Below are positions 35,828-43,990 of a stretch of 64,000 bases of DNA, piece after piece (position 1 is the first letter of the stretch; each line of letters begins with the position of its first letter). Both the position numbers and the translations under genes were made by a program. This DNA comes from Dehalococcoidia bacterium. Its GTDB lineage: Bacteria; Chloroflexota; Dehalococcoidia; Bin125. A model generated the notes under the pieces. That model had not been told where the DNA came from. It made no database searches and saw only the letters and a program-made list of their open reading frames with translations. The stretch is from NCBI GenBank assembly GCA_022825855.1, contig JAJDWB010000009.1:248001-312000 (forward strand), read 5' to 3'.

Positions 35828-37051
35828 ATGCCTCACTCACTCAGCGTGTTGCTGATCGTGCTGACCCTGCTGCTGGGGTCGCTCGTCCTGAGCGGGACGG
35901 CCGGAGCCGACGGCGGCGTCCCGATTCCCGCGCCGGCCGGCACCACCTGGCGGATCATTGCGGGATACAACACCGGCACGCACTCCGAGGCCGACGGCCA
36001 GGATCCCCACGCGATCGACATCGTCCGCTTGCCACAGGACCAGACCGCCTTCACGCCGGTGCTTGCTCCCGTCAGCGGCAGGGTTGCCTGGCGCGACTGG
36101 GATGGTCTTTCGATCACGGATGCGGCAGGGCTCGACCACCTGCTTGTTCACGTGGCGCCGCTTGATCACATTCGGCATGGCACCGTCGTCGAAGTCGGCG
36201 AGCAAGTGGCGATTGTCTGCCGGGCGCACGAATGCACCAACTACGGCACACCTCACATCCACTATGCGATTCATCAATCCCGAGGCGGCGGATACCTGGG
36301 CCGCAGCGTGCCGTTCACGGGCGATTATGCGATTGAGGGGATGAATCTGTACTGGAGCGACGAGTACAACCTGCACGGCGGGGTGGAACTGACGTCGACC
36401 AATACGCGGAACTGGATTGCGCCGCCGGTCGGTCCGACGGAACCGCCTGGGGCGGGCAGCGACGGCGATAGCGGTACGCCGGATGGGGGCGAGGAGCCGG
36501 TCTCAGTTCCGGAGCCGGATCCGGAGCCGGTCTGGGTCGTGCCTGCGGATGCGCCGGTGGGGGGTTGGCGGACGGTGAGCGTCTACGAGCGGACGTCGGT
36601 GGCGGGGTTGTTTGCCAATCTTGACTCGCCGCTGCTGGAACTGGTCGTGCACAACCCGTTCCTCGACAGCTTCCACCGCTTCGACCCCGACGATGAGGCG
36701 TCGGCGCAGATTGCGGTGCAGTCGTTGCGGCCGGGACAGGCGCTGTGGGCGCTGGTCGAGCCGCAGGCGCGCTGGCTGCAGGCGCCGCCGACGGGGCCGC
36801 GGACGGTGACGATCCGGCTGGCGGCGGGCGTCAACCTGGTCTCGTGGCAGGGGCCCGACCGCTCGGTCGCGGAGGCGTTGCGCAACGTGGCGCACTTCGA
36901 CCACGCCTACCGCTACGAGGCGCGCACGGACTCGTGGACGCTGTACGTGCCCGGCGCGCCGGACTTTGTCAACACGCTGGACACGCTCAGGTCGGGCGAC
37001 GCGTTCCACCTGGTCGTCCGGGTCGGGTCGACCTGGACGCAGTTGCCTTGA
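35828..37051 (+). CDS. secreted M23-like peptidase with C-terminal Trp-rich modules
   Basis: 407 residues from ATG 35828. Signal peptide ends near GTAGA (about 26). The catalytic fold is lysostaphin/LytM type: His61-x-x-Asp64 (HAID) and His143-x-His145 (HIHY), with the zinc-site spacing of M23 peptidases, although the first motif is HxxD rather than HxxxD. A proline-rich hinge (about 195-235) leads to two C-terminal modules, the second with GVNLVSWQGPDRSVAEAL ... GDAFHLVV. The same module ends two other secreted proteins here. A cell-wall or glycine-rich-peptide target is inferred. Confidence 0.75.
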   Translation: MPHSLSVLLIVLTLLLGSLVLSGTAGADGGVPIPAPAGTTWRIIAGYNTGTHSEADGQDPHAIDIVRLPQDQTAFTPVLAPVSGRVAWRDWDGLSITDAAGLDHLLVHVAPLDHIRHGTVVEVGEQVAIVCRAHECTNYGTPHIHYAIHQSRGGGYLGRSVPFTGDYAIEGMNLYWSDEYNLHGGVELTSTNTRNWIAPPVGPTEPPGAGSDGDSGTPDGGEEPVSVPEPDPEPVWVVPADAPVGGWRTVSVYERTSVAGLFANLDSPLLELVVHNPFLDSFHRFDPDDEASAQIAVQSLRPGQALWALVEPQARWLQAPPTGPRTVTIRLAAGVNLVSWQGPDRSVAEALRNVAHFDHAYRYEARTDSWTLYVPGAPDFVNTLDTLRSGDAFHLVVRVGSTWTQLP

Positions 37052-37061
37052 TTGGCCACTG

Positions 37062-38726
37062 CTAGCGCTGGAGCCAGCCGAACTGCTGCTTGCGGCGCTG
37101 GGCCTGGGGCGAGATCTCGACGTTGATCAGGGTCGAGCCTTCCTGCTGGAAGGAGTCGTCGAGGGCCTCGATCAGCTCCTCGGGGCTGCGGGCGTAGTAG
37201 CCCTTGCCGCCGAAGGCTTCCATGACCTTCTCGTAGTGGGCCATGGGCGTGAGCTGCCCCGGGGAGAGACCGCCGGTCTCGTACTCCTCGGGCAGTTCGG
37301 GGGCGCCGCCGCCGATGCCGTTGTTGTTGAAAATGATCCAGGTGATGGGCAGCTTCTGGCGGACGGCGGTCTCGACCTCGCCGGGACCGAAGCCGAAGGC
37401 GGCGTCGCCCTCGAGGGCGATCACGCGCTTGCCGGGATGCACGACCTGGGCGGCGAGCGCGAAGCCCGGGCCGACGCCCATCGTGCCCCAGGTGCCGGCG
37501 TCGAGACGCTTGCGCGGCTCGTAGGACTGGATCACCTGGCGGGCGATCGCCATCGTGTTCTCGCCCTCGGTGACGAAGACGGCGTCGCGCGGCATGCGGT
37601 CCTGGATCTCCTTGAGCGGGCGGTAGTAGTTCATCGGCGACTCGTCCGACGCGGCCCATTCGGCCTGCTCGGCGGCCTTGCGCTCGACCTCGGCGTTGAT
37701 CGAGGCGATCCACTCGGTGGTGTCCTCGAACTGCCAGGGGTTCTCGTCGAGGTAGCTGTTGACCTGGCCCATGACGGCCTTGCCGTCGCCGACCAGCGCG
37801 ACCTCGGTGGGCACGTTGGTACCGATCTCGGAAGGCTCGATGTCGAGCTGGATGATGCGCACGTCTTCCTTGAAACGCGGGGGCTTGCCGAAGTGCAGGA
37901 TCCAGTTGAGGCGCGCGCCGAGGAGGACGACGAGGTCGGCGTTGCGCAGCACGTGGGTGCGAGCGGCGGCGGCGTTGTTCGGCGCGTCGGCGGGGACGAC
38001 GCCGGCGCCCATCGGGGTGGAGAGCCAGGGGATGCCGGTCTTGTCGACGAACTCCTGGACCTCCTGCTCGGCCTGCGACCAGGCCATGCCCTTGCCGACG
38101 ATGACGAGCGGGTTGGAGGCCGTCTTGAGCGCCTCGATCGCGGCTTCGACCGACTCCTCGGAGACCATCGGCCGCTGCGGTTCCTCGATTCGCGGCGCCC
38201 ACTGGACCTCGTCCTCGTCCACGACCGCGTCGATGATGTCGCCGGGCAGGTCGAGGTAGACCGGGCCGGGGCGGCCGTTGACGGCGGCGCGGGTGGCCTG
38301 GGCGATCAGGCGCGGGATCAGGCGCACGTCGCGGGCCTGGTCGGACCACTTGACGAAGGGTCGGGCGGCCTCGACCTGGGGGGCGTCCTGGAAGTCGCCC
38401 ATGGCGGAGAGGCCGATGTTGGCGGCGCCGCCGAGCAGGATCATCGGCCAGCAGTTGGCCTGGGCGTTGCCGAGGGCGGAGATGACGTTGGTCATGCCCG
38501 GACCGGAGACGACGAGCGCGGCGGAGAGGTGGCCGCGCATGTAGGCGGCGGCCTGAGCGGCGTAGCCGGCGGCCTGCTCGTGGCGGACACCGATGAACGG
38601 CTTGCCTTCCTGCATCCAGGCGATGGAGATCGGCACGACGGGGACGCCGACGAGGCCGAACATTTCCTCAACACCCTGGGTCTTCAACGACTTGGCGACG
38701 ATTTGCGCGCCACTCAGTTCAGCCAC
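37062..38726 (-). CDS. TPP-dependent 2-hydroxyacyl-CoA lyase / oxalyl-CoA decarboxylase-like
   Basis: 554 residues in the three-domain TPP enzyme order. Glu50 in VRHEQAAGYAAQ activates the cofactor, and the diphosphate site is GDAAFGFGP ... FNNNGIGGG. ANCWPMILLGG and GRPGPVYLDLPGD are closer to human HACL1 and oxalyl-CoA decarboxylase than to acetolactate synthase. It would split a 2-hydroxyacyl-CoA into an aldehyde and formyl-CoA, or decarboxylate oxalyl-CoA. Class III CoA-transferases elsewhere in the window could supply the CoA ester. It converges with the M23-like gene, and the stops are only 10 nt apart. Confidence 0.85.
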   Translation of the reverse strand: MAELSGAQIVAKSLKTQGVEEMFGLVGVPVVPISIAWMQEGKPFIGVRHEQAAGYAAQAAAYMRGHLSAALVVSGPGMTNVISALGNAQANCWPMILLGGAANIGLSAMGDFQDAPQVEAARPFVKWSDQARDVRLIPRLIAQATRAAVNGRPGPVYLDLPGDIIDAVVDEDEVQWAPRIEEPQRPMVSEESVEAAIEALKTASNPLVIVGKGMAWSQAEQEVQEFVDKTGIPWLSTPMGAGVVPADAPNNAAAARTHVLRNADLVVLLGARLNWILHFGKPPRFKEDVRIIQLDIEPSEIGTNVPTEVALVGDGKAVMGQVNSYLDENPWQFEDTTEWIASINAEVERKAAEQAEWAASDESPMNYYRPLKEIQDRMPRDAVFVTEGENTMAIARQVIQSYEPRKRLDAGTWGTMGVGPGFALAAQVVHPGKRVIALEGDAAFGFGPGEVETAVRQKLPITWIIFNNNGIGGGAPELPEEYETGGLSPGQLTPMAHYEKVMEAFGGKGYYARSPEELIEALDDSFQQEGSTLINVEISPQAQRRKQQFGWLQR

Positions 38727-38799
38727 GGGACAACTCCTCTGGTTGCTCTAGTGAATGCGGTCACATTGTTGGCAGGCTACACCACCTGGTCGGCGGAGG

Positions 38800-38850
38800 A
38801 CCCCCCTCTGCCTTCGGCATCTCCCCCCTGAAAGGGGGGAGAGAGTAAGA
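38800..38850. repeat. repeat family B, copy 1
   Basis: A 51-nt element starting ACCCCCCTCTGCC, with an inner palindrome TCCCCCCT/AGGGGGGA and ending GAGAGAGTAAG. It is almost identical to 39680-39730. A shorter decayed copy (TTCCCTTGAAGGGGGAGAGAGTAAG split over 38862-38886) follows at once. Intergenic, no coding potential. Confidence 0.85.
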
Positions 38851-38973
38851 GGGAGCGGCATCTTCCCTTGAAGGGGGAGAGAGTAAGTGGGAGCGGGAGC
38901 GACGCTGGTGGCTCCCGCCAGTGCGTGCCGTCGGCCCCGCGCAGGCGGGGCCTGGTTGCTCAGGCTGGGCGCG

Positions 38974-38998
38974 GGGCCCCCGCCTTCGCGGGGGCGAC
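38974..38998. repeat. repeat family C, copy 1
   Basis: Hairpin element GGCCCCCGCC-TTCG-CGGGGGC, seen here without a gene. The same stem, with TTCG or TGCG loop, recurs at 39659, 39771, 42658, 43921 and 44198. Confidence 0.8.
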
Positions 38999-39010
38999 GA
39001 TTGGGGCGTA

Positions 39011-39628
39011 TCAAACGTCGATCCAGATGTCGGTCATGTCCATGGTGAAGTCGGGCATGACGTCTTCGCCGGAGAGGGTGGCGGGGTGGTCGAGGTCCTC
39101 GACGCTGCCGTCGGCGCGATAGATGCGGACCAGACGGGCGCGGGGGTCGATCAGCCAGGCGAGGCGGACGCCCCAGTCGATCCACTCATGCATCTTCTCG
39201 TCCAGCTCGGACAGCCTGGCGCGTTGACTGGGGGAGACGATTTCAGCGACGAAGTCGGGCGCGAGGCGCAGCGGTTCGTCCCAGCGGTCGGGCGGCGGCA
39301 CTCGCTCCGGCGAGACCCACGCGGCGTCAGGACGGCGAATGACACGCGGCGCCGGGCGTACCTCGATCGCGCTGTCGAGCACCCCGCCGCCGTACGAATT
39401 GGACCACTGTTTCAGGAGGAAGACGAACTCGACGTGCTTGAGCGAGCTTGAGTAGGCATTCATCCGGCGGGTGACCTTCCCGTTCCTCAGCAACTCCACC
39501 TTGTAGCCCGGGTTGGCTTCGATGAACGCCTCGTACCACGCCTCGCTGATTTCCACGTCCTCGGGGATGGTTGCCCCCTCCCGGCACCAGGCGGGGTCGA
39601 TTGCGATCTGTGTTCGGTCGAGGACCAC
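39011..39628 (-). CDS. Uma2-family (DUF820) putative nuclease
   Basis: 205 residues from GTG 39628, eight to ten bases behind AGGAAAGG; the open frame beyond it runs through repeat sequence and is not coding. The Uma2 core is clear: PDAAWVSPER (catalytic Asp), DFVAEIVSPSQ (ExV with the second acid), and RLAWLIDPRARLVRIYR. The fold is a restriction endonuclease-like PD-(D/E)XK domain. The family is expanded in cyanobacteria, Poribacteria and Chloroflexota, with no firm function. It is bracketed by family B and C repeats, so the segment may have moved as a unit. Confidence 0.85.
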   Translation of the reverse strand: MVLDRTQIAIDPAWCREGATIPEDVEISEAWYEAFIEANPGYKVELLRNGKVTRRMNAYSSSLKHVEFVFLLKQWSNSYGGGVLDSAIEVRPAPRVIRRPDAAWVSPERVPPPDRWDEPLRLAPDFVAEIVSPSQRARLSELDEKMHEWIDWGVRLAWLIDPRARLVRIYRADGSVEDLDHPATLSGEDVMPDFTMDMTDIWIDV

Positions 39629-39658
39629 CGCGCACCGGCCTTTCCTGACTGCATGGTA

Positions 39659-39678
39659 CCCCCGCCTGCGCGGGGGCG
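39659..39678. repeat. repeat family C, copy 2
   Basis: Stem CCCCCGCC/CGGGGGC with TGCG in the loop, directly upstream of the Uma2 start and abutting family B copy 2. Confidence 0.75.
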
Positions 39679-39679
39679 G

Positions 39680-39730
39680 ACCCCCCTCTGCCTTCGGCAT
39701 CTCCCCCCTGAAGGGGGGAGAGAGTAAGAA
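39680..39730. repeat. repeat family B, copy 2
   Basis: Nearly identical to 38800-38850 in the same orientation. Together the two copies flank the Uma2 gene about 880 bp apart. Confidence 0.85.
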
Positions 39731-39738
39731 GGAGACGG

Positions 39739-39770
39739 AAAGGGGCGGGGTCTTGCGACCCCGCCCCTTT
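39739..39770 (-). terminator. perfect 14-bp hairpin, likely terminator
   Basis: AAAGGGGCGGGGTC and GACCCCGCCCCTTT pair perfectly around a four-base TTGC loop. It lies 41 nt beyond the stop of the surface-protein gene at 39812-40432, so it could end that transcript; the T-run is the end of the stem itself. It could also be another mobile repeat of this islet. Confidence 0.55.
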
Positions 39771-39797
39771 GGGGCCCCCGTCTTCACGGGGGCGACG
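39771..39797. repeat. repeat family C, copy 3
   Basis: Variant stem GGGGCCCCCGTC-TTC-ACGGGGGCGAC, with compensating changes in both arms relative to the other copies (CCCGTC/ACGGG for CCCGCC/GCGGG region), which supports selection for pairing or independent spread. Confidence 0.65.
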
Positions 39798-39811
39798 TTC
39801 CTGGGGAACGT

Positions 39812-40432
39812 TTAGGCTCGGTTGCGGACTCGGCGGAGGGAGAGGCCGGTGACGGCGACTGCTCCGATGGCGATCAGCAGGCCGATCAGGCCGGCCGAGA
39901 CGCCGCCGCTGGTGTCGGCGAGGCCGCCGGTACCCGTGTCGGGGTACAGGCTTTCGCCTTCTTCATCCAGCATGGCGTCGTCGTCGCCCTCTTCCATCAT
40001 CGAGTCTTCGCCTTCCTCCATCATGGAGTCTTCGCCGTCGCCCTCTTCCATCATCGAGTCGTCGCCCTCTTCCATCATGGAATCGTCTTCCATGTGGATG
40101 GTCAGAACGACCGAGGACTGGCTTTCGCCTTCCGAAGTGATGGCGGCGTCGGCGTGCTCGCCGTTGACGGTCCACTCGATCTCGTCGAGGTCAACGCCGG
40201 AGACGTTGATGTACCAGCTACCGTCGGCGTCGACGGTGGCTTCGCCGACTGAGTCGTAGTGGTCCCCGTGGGAGATCTGAGCGACGATCACGTCGCCGGG
40301 GGTGGCGCCGGTGCCGTAGAAGGCGTGGGGCGGGCCGCCCGGCTGCGCGAAGGCGGTGGCCAACGCGGCGATCGCGAGCGTGACACCTGTCACGACAGCG
40401 ATGATCTTCGACATCATTCCCAATCGTTGCAT
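39812..40432 (-). CDS. surface protein with DSMMEEG repeats and PxTGTGG tail
   Basis: 206 residues. Signal peptide to about residue 30 (TAFAQ), a small beta domain (PGDVIVAQI, GEATVDADGSWYINV, IEWTVNG), then tandem acidic repeats DSMMEEG at 116-148 (four close copies), PDTGTGG at 164-170, a membrane helix (about 178-198) and a basic end RRVRNRA. The domain order equals that of the protein at 17481-18089. The acidic Met-rich repeats could bind cations. Anchoring to the membrane or by a sorting enzyme is inferred; no sortase gene is present. Confidence 0.7.
   Translation of the reverse strand: MQRLGMMSKIIAVVTGVTLAIAALATAFAQPGGPPHAFYGTGATPGDVIVAQISHGDHYDSVGEATVDADGSWYINVSGVDLDEIEWTVNGEHADAAITSEGESQSSVVLTIHMEDDSMMEEGDDSMMEEGDGEDSMMEEGEDSMMEEGDDDAMLDEEGESLYPDTGTGGLADTSGGVSAGLIGLLIAIGAVAVTGLSLRRVRNRA
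39985..40090 (-). repeat. in-frame tandem repeat encoding DSMMEEG
   Basis: About four imperfect copies of a 21-27 nt unit (on the plus strand CTTCCATCATCGAGTC or CTTCCATCATGGAGTC) lie within the surface-protein gene. Unit changes keep the reading frame. Such arrays can gain or lose units by slippage and so vary the length of the exposed linker. Confidence 0.8.
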
Positions 40433-40512
40433 TTCAGCGTCCTTTCAAGTGGAGCGCTGGCATCAGCGTCGCCCGCCGCCCCCCGCAGGGGGCGACGAGC
40501 GGCTAGCGGCTG

Positions 40513-42351
40513 CTAGTAGCTGATCCAGAGGGAATCGAGGTGGTTGATCATGAAGTCGGAGGAGCCCGGAAGCTCGCTACCGTCGCGGGTCGCGTAGCGC
40601 ACCCAGGAACTGCCGTTGTACAGCCAGAGGGCGGAGGCGCCGCGCGAGGCGAGGGCCGGGAAGACCTGCGACGCGCTGCCGCTGGTCTCGCAGGACCAGA
40701 CCGAGGGACCGGCCTGGAGCGAGCTCAGGCAGTTACTCGCGGTGATCTCTTCGACCTCAGCTTCCTCGGGGGCGTCCTCGGTGGCAACGGTCACGCGAGC
40801 GGTCTTGCCGCTTGCGCGAACGAGCACGATGGCCTTACCGGAGTCACCAGTGACGTAGAAGGTTGCCGAGGCTTCGCCGCCCTTGACTTCCTTCGTCACG
40901 GTTTGGCCGGCTGCGGTGCTGTCCTGGCCAAAGACCTTGAGATCTCCGCCGATGACCTGGAAGGTCACGTCGTCACCGCTGTTGTCGACTGCGACGACGG
41001 CCGGAGTCGCGTCCGGATCTGCCGCCACGTCGGCCTTACCGTCCGCAACGGGCAAGCCGTTAGCGTCCAGCAGGGTCGCCGTCACTGTGAACTCGCCATC
41101 TTCGACCACCGTCTCGGGGTCGGCAACGGCGGTCAAACTGGCCAACGGACCAACAACGTGGAACTCGATTTCAACTGAATTCTTCGAGCCCTCGTCAAGG
41201 GTGACCGTGGCGGTGTAGGTACCACCGGGGACACCCGGAGCAGCACCAGCCGCGATGACGACGGCGATCGCGTTGTCGCTGATCTTCGTCTCATCGAGAG
41301 AAGTCGACTGCTGGGTGCCGGCATCATTCGCGACGGCTGCGGCAAGCTTGGCCGACTCGTCCACGTCGAACTTGGCGGTCACGTCCTCGCCGTCTGAGTT
41401 CGTGATCTTGGTAGAGATGTCGTCGGGGTTCAGCTCAAGGTCGGCCGCGGTGTTGCTGGCGTCGTTCGTAGATCCCGCCTTGTCCACCGAGGTCACTTCA
41501 AACGACACGAAGCCCGTGTTTGCTGCGCCTGCAGTCGCCGGCGCCAACAGGCCACCACTCACGTCGCCGGCCGAGATCGTGTCCGGGCCGCCGGAGAATG
41601 AGAGGACAAGTGTGTCCGTACGAACCGTGGCGCTGCCGATTGTTACGACAGCAAAGACATCGACAGTGCCCGCAGTGGCTCGAGACACAGCGAACTCGAC
41701 TGTGTTGTCGCCGAAGGTCGTTGACTCGCCCGTCGCGCTCGACGCCGCACCCGCGGAGTTGCCCGCGCCCACGGTGCCGCCCACGGCGAAGATGCTCACC
41801 TGGAGATTGGCAGGAGCAGCGCCGACGTTTGACTTTTTCCCGAGACTGTTCAGCGCCTCGACCTCAATGAGGATCGTTCCAGCAGCTGGCGCGGTGTCCG
41901 TCTCCCGCTTGGCACCCTCTGCCGTTGGCAAGGCGCGAGCGGATCCGTCGGCAATCGTGTATCCGAGAATCACGCTGGCTGAACCGAGATTGTCACCCGC
42001 TTCGCCAACAGTCAGAGTCTCGGTCAAAGCGGGACTTGTGGCATGCGTCGCCCGGATCGTGAAATCACCCGTCGGAGCGCCGGCCTGGTGCGTGTAGATG
42101 CCGATACCGGCAGTTTCCTGGGTCACGACGAAACCGAAGATCGGTTGGAACGTGTACTCCGAGGCAGTGGCATTGCTCACCGTGACGGTAATGGTCCCGC
42201 CTTCTGAAATGGTGAAGTCGCTGTCGTTCGTGCTGGTGATCGCTGGGGCCGTCTGGGCCGAAACCGTAAAGGCGAACAGGGCGACCACCAAGCCGGCAAG
42301 CGCTGTCAGCGCCGCCAGGTGGGTGCGCTTTCGCGCGAGGGTTCCAATCAT
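40513..42351 (-). CDS. large secreted Ig-like / S-layer-like protein
   Basis: 612 residues from ATG 42351 (AAAGGG upstream). Signal peptide ends at SAQ (about 33). The rest is beta-rich and dominated by Ala, Gly, Thr, Val, Asp and Ser with few Lys or Arg, built from several Ig-like units (SEGGTITVTVSNATASEYTF, AVADPETVVEDGEFTVTATL). The C-terminus has two Cys (NCLSSLQAGPSVWSC) and a Trp/Tyr-rich end (LDSLWISY). Composition and layout fit an S-layer or other abundant surface protein. It lies 81 nt upstream of the smaller surface protein on the same strand and has a long, gene-free leader. Confidence 0.7.
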   Translation of the reverse strand: MIGTLARKRTHLAALTALAGLVVALFAFTVSAQTAPAITSTNDSDFTISEGGTITVTVSNATASEYTFQPIFGFVVTQETAGIGIYTHQAGAPTGDFTIRATHATSPALTETLTVGEAGDNLGSASVILGYTIADGSARALPTAEGAKRETDTAPAAGTILIEVEALNSLGKKSNVGAAPANLQVSIFAVGGTVGAGNSAGAASSATGESTTFGDNTVEFAVSRATAGTVDVFAVVTIGSATVRTDTLVLSFSGGPDTISAGDVSGGLLAPATAGAANTGFVSFEVTSVDKAGSTNDASNTAADLELNPDDISTKITNSDGEDVTAKFDVDESAKLAAAVANDAGTQQSTSLDETKISDNAIAVVIAAGAAPGVPGGTYTATVTLDEGSKNSVEIEFHVVGPLASLTAVADPETVVEDGEFTVTATLLDANGLPVADGKADVAADPDATPAVVAVDNSGDDVTFQVIGGDLKVFGQDSTAAGQTVTKEVKGGEASATFYVTGDSGKAIVLVRASGKTARVTVATEDAPEEAEVEEITASNCLSSLQAGPSVWSCETSGSASQVFPALASRGASALWLYNGSSWVRYATRDGSELPGSSDFMINHLDSLWISY

Positions 42352-42608
42352 TGTGTGCCCTTTCGTTGGGCTTTCCCGCCTTCGAGGGCCTGAGCCCCGA
42401 ATGCGGGATGGAGGTGGATGGAGCCTGTTTCCTTCCACCTGCTGCCTAGCTGTCGAGTCTCGCCGTGGGCGCCTCCTTGTCCATGCTGCGGAGCCAGCGA
42501 GGGCCCCGCCCGCGCATGGTGGTCCTCAGTTGTCCGGTTTCCACGTCGTGATCATCGCTGATTTGTGGAGTGTGGGGCAAGGTGTTGGGTGTCGGGTTGG
42601 GGTTGATA

Positions 42609-42622
42609 TTACGTTGGCGTAA
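42609..42622. promoter_or_regulatory. TTACG-N4-CGTAA inverted repeat, possible operator
   Basis: A perfect 5-bp dyad with a TTGG spacer in an otherwise unstructured AT-richer patch (GATATTACG) about 260 bp upstream of the large surface-protein start. It could be a regulator site or part of a promoter. There is no supporting second copy in the window. Confidence 0.25.
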
Positions 42623-42657
42623 CGAAGGGGGCTCAGCCCTCCGCCGGAGGGTGCGCA

Positions 42658-42678
42658 CCCCCCGCCTTCGCGGGGGCA
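42658..42678. repeat. repeat family C, copy 4
   Basis: CCCCCGCC-TTCG-CGGGGGC stem, followed 20 nt later by family A copy 1. The same C-then-A order recurs at 43921 and 44198. Confidence 0.8.
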
Positions 42679-42697
42679 GGCTCTAGCCCGCCGGAGG

Positions 42698-42732
42698 GCC
42701 CTCACCCTAACCCTCTCCCTCGGGGAGAGGGA
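42698..42732 (+). repeat. repeat family A, copy 1
   Basis: Element CCTCACCCTAACC followed by an inner palindrome CCTCTCCCTCGGGGAGAGG. This is the reference copy for family A. It is intergenic, as all seven copies are. Confidence 0.85.
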
Positions 42733-42858
42733 ATTTGGAGGTGGTTGGCGGGAATTTTTTGTTTGGGGCGGGATGCTGGGAACAACAAGGGATTTGGCGT
42801 GTTTTGCTGGGTGTGCGGGTGGTTGGGGTGGTTGGGTTTGGTTGGGTTTGGTTGGGCA

Positions 42859-43203
42859 TCAGAGTTTGCTGAGGATGACGCCGAGGACGGCGAAGACGCC
42901 GGCGAACATGGTGCTGATTGCTGCGGTCAACAGCAGGAGTTGGAAGCGCATTTCGCTGCGGAGTTTGTCGATGTCGCGCTGGAGTTCGCTGCGGAGTTCG
43001 TCGATCGACTTCTGGAGGTCCTGCTTTGTCAGGAGCAAGTCCTGTTTGGTGGCCATGACGGAGAGGACGCGGGTCATGCCGAGCTCGAAGGCGCGTTGGT
43101 AGGCGCGTGCCTGCGCGGGTTCCATGCCGGCCTCGATCAATTCGCCCTCGAGGCGGTCGGACCAGGCTTCGATGGTGGGGTCGGGCGCGGTTTCGGTGGT
43201 CAT
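42859..43203 (-). CDS. coiled-coil membrane protein (DUF1640-like)
   Basis: 114 residues. After an N-terminal helical part (GELIEAGMEPAQARAYQRAF, similar to GIPEPQARAIV of the protein at 1704-1958) comes a long heptad segment (LLLTKQDLQKSIDELRSEL, continuing to LRSEMRFQ) and one C-terminal membrane helix (LLLLTAAISTMFAGVFAVLGVIL). The plan fits DUF1640/CCDC90-like proteins. It is inside the repeat islet and has no partner gene. A role in membrane organisation is possible but unknown. Confidence 0.7.
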   Translation of the reverse strand: MTTETAPDPTIEAWSDRLEGELIEAGMEPAQARAYQRAFELGMTRVLSVMATKQDLLLTKQDLQKSIDELRSELQRDIDKLRSEMRFQLLLLTAAISTMFAGVFAVLGVILSKL

Positions 43204-43228
43204 GGTGGTGAGTATAGGCGGTTCCGGT

Positions 43229-43263
43229 TCCCTCTCCCCGAGGGAGAGGGTTAGGGTGAGGGC
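43229..43263 (-). repeat. repeat family A, copy 2
   Basis: Inverted copy (CCTCTCCCCGAGGGAGAGGG then TTAGGGTGAGGG), 26 nt upstream of the coiled-coil membrane gene. With copy 3 it forms a head-to-head pair 33 nt apart. Confidence 0.85.
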
Positions 43264-43296
43264 GCTCCGGCGTCAGCGCAAAGGCCCACCCGGGAA

Positions 43297-43330
43297 CCCT
43301 CACCCCAGCCCTCTCCCAAAGGGAGAGGGA
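43297..43330 (+). repeat. repeat family A, copy 3
   Basis: Variant with CCTCACCCCAGCC and inner stem CCTCTCCC-AAA-GGGAGAGG. Confidence 0.85.
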
Positions 43331-43341
43331 GTCCGATCCTC

Positions 43342-43375
43342 GTCCCCGATTTATTCGGGGACCTGCTTGGTTCCC
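43342..43375. repeat. repeat family D, copy 1
   Basis: Palindrome GTCCCCGA-TTTAT-TCGGGGAC followed by CTGCTTGGTTCCC. The inverted homologue is at 45253-45288. A weaker relative (CTCCTGAATAAATCAGGGG) lies at 43406-43424. Confidence 0.8.
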
Positions 43376-43447
43376 TGTTTGTGGTTGCTCGGCCGCCGAG
43401 CGGGCTCCTGAATAAATCAGGGGCGGGAGCGATGAGGCCGACGTTGC

Positions 43448-43852
43448 TCAGAGACGGATGAACAACAGAATCCAGACCGTGATTATCCCTGCAGCGAGGA
43501 GCAAGGCGTACCAACGAAAGATCTGATTCGAGTCCTCGTCCTTCATCTCACGCTCGACCGTTTGCGCGGCGTAGGCCGGGTCAACGCCATCCGCGGCGAG
43601 CTCGTCCATGCGCTCCAGCCAATGCGAGGCGGGCTGGCGTCCACGAACGAAGAAGGCGAGGAACTCGAGCAACGGTCCGGCACAGCCGCGCAGGATTAGC
43701 GCCACGCGGCGGAGCCGGTGGGCCAGGCGGTTGCGGCGGCCGGGGAGGACGCCTTCCTGGCGGAGGTCGTCGAGGAAGCGCTGGCTGCGGGAGTGGTCGG
43801 CGTCGCCGAGCTGGTTGACGATGGCGTTGATCAACGGTTGGGGATCGTTCAT
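43448..43852 (-). CDS. small protein with C-terminal membrane helix
   Basis: 134 residues from ATG 43852, with AAAGGAG seven bases upstream; longer frames read into a repeat. The N-terminal part is basic and helical (RRNRLAHRLRRVALILRG), with a middle hydrophobic patch (PLLEFLAFFV). The end is a clear membrane helix (WYALLLAAGIITVWILLFI). I do not recognise the family. It is flanked by family D and the duplicated A/C unit. Confidence 0.6.
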   Translation of the reverse strand: MNDPQPLINAIVNQLGDADHSRSQRFLDDLRQEGVLPGRRNRLAHRLRRVALILRGCAGPLLEFLAFFVRGRQPASHWLERMDELAADGVDPAYAAQTVEREMKDEDSNQIFRWYALLLAAGIITVWILLFIRL

Positions 43853-43920
43853 TTGTCGGCTCCTTTCAGACCATGCTATCGAGAATTGGGGATGTGGAGG
43901 GGGTCCAGCGGACGAGGGAG

Positions 43921-43944
43921 GGCCCCCGCCTGCGCGGGGGCGAC
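43921..43944. repeat. repeat family C, copy 5
   Basis: GGCCCCCGCC-TGCG-CGGGGGCGAC inside the left copy of the 124-bp duplication. Confidence 0.8.
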
Positions 43945-43990
43945 TTAGTTTGTGCGCGAGTCTCATCGGGGAGAGGGGATCGGGTCTGGC

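Larger units (their letters stand above)
42352..42858. other. 507-bp gene-free region with repeats and leader of surface gene
   Basis: No convincing gene is found here. The left part is the probable leader and promoter region of the large surface protein; it contains a TTACG-TTGG-CGTAA inverted repeat at 42609-42622. The right part holds one family C and one family A repeat, followed by a GT-rich stretch (GGGTGTGCGGGTGGTTGGGG with GGTTGGG steps to about 42856) just beyond the stop of the converging small membrane protein. Confidence 0.6.

Noticed and set aside
36966-38831. 621-residue plus-strand frame opposite the TPP enzyme
   Set aside because: Gly/Asp/Val-rich shadow; the TPP enzyme on the minus strand has all cofactor motifs.
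42446-42658. 70-residue frame upstream of the large surface protein
   Set aside because: No ribosome binding site, composition biased by repeat sequence, and no relatives recognised.
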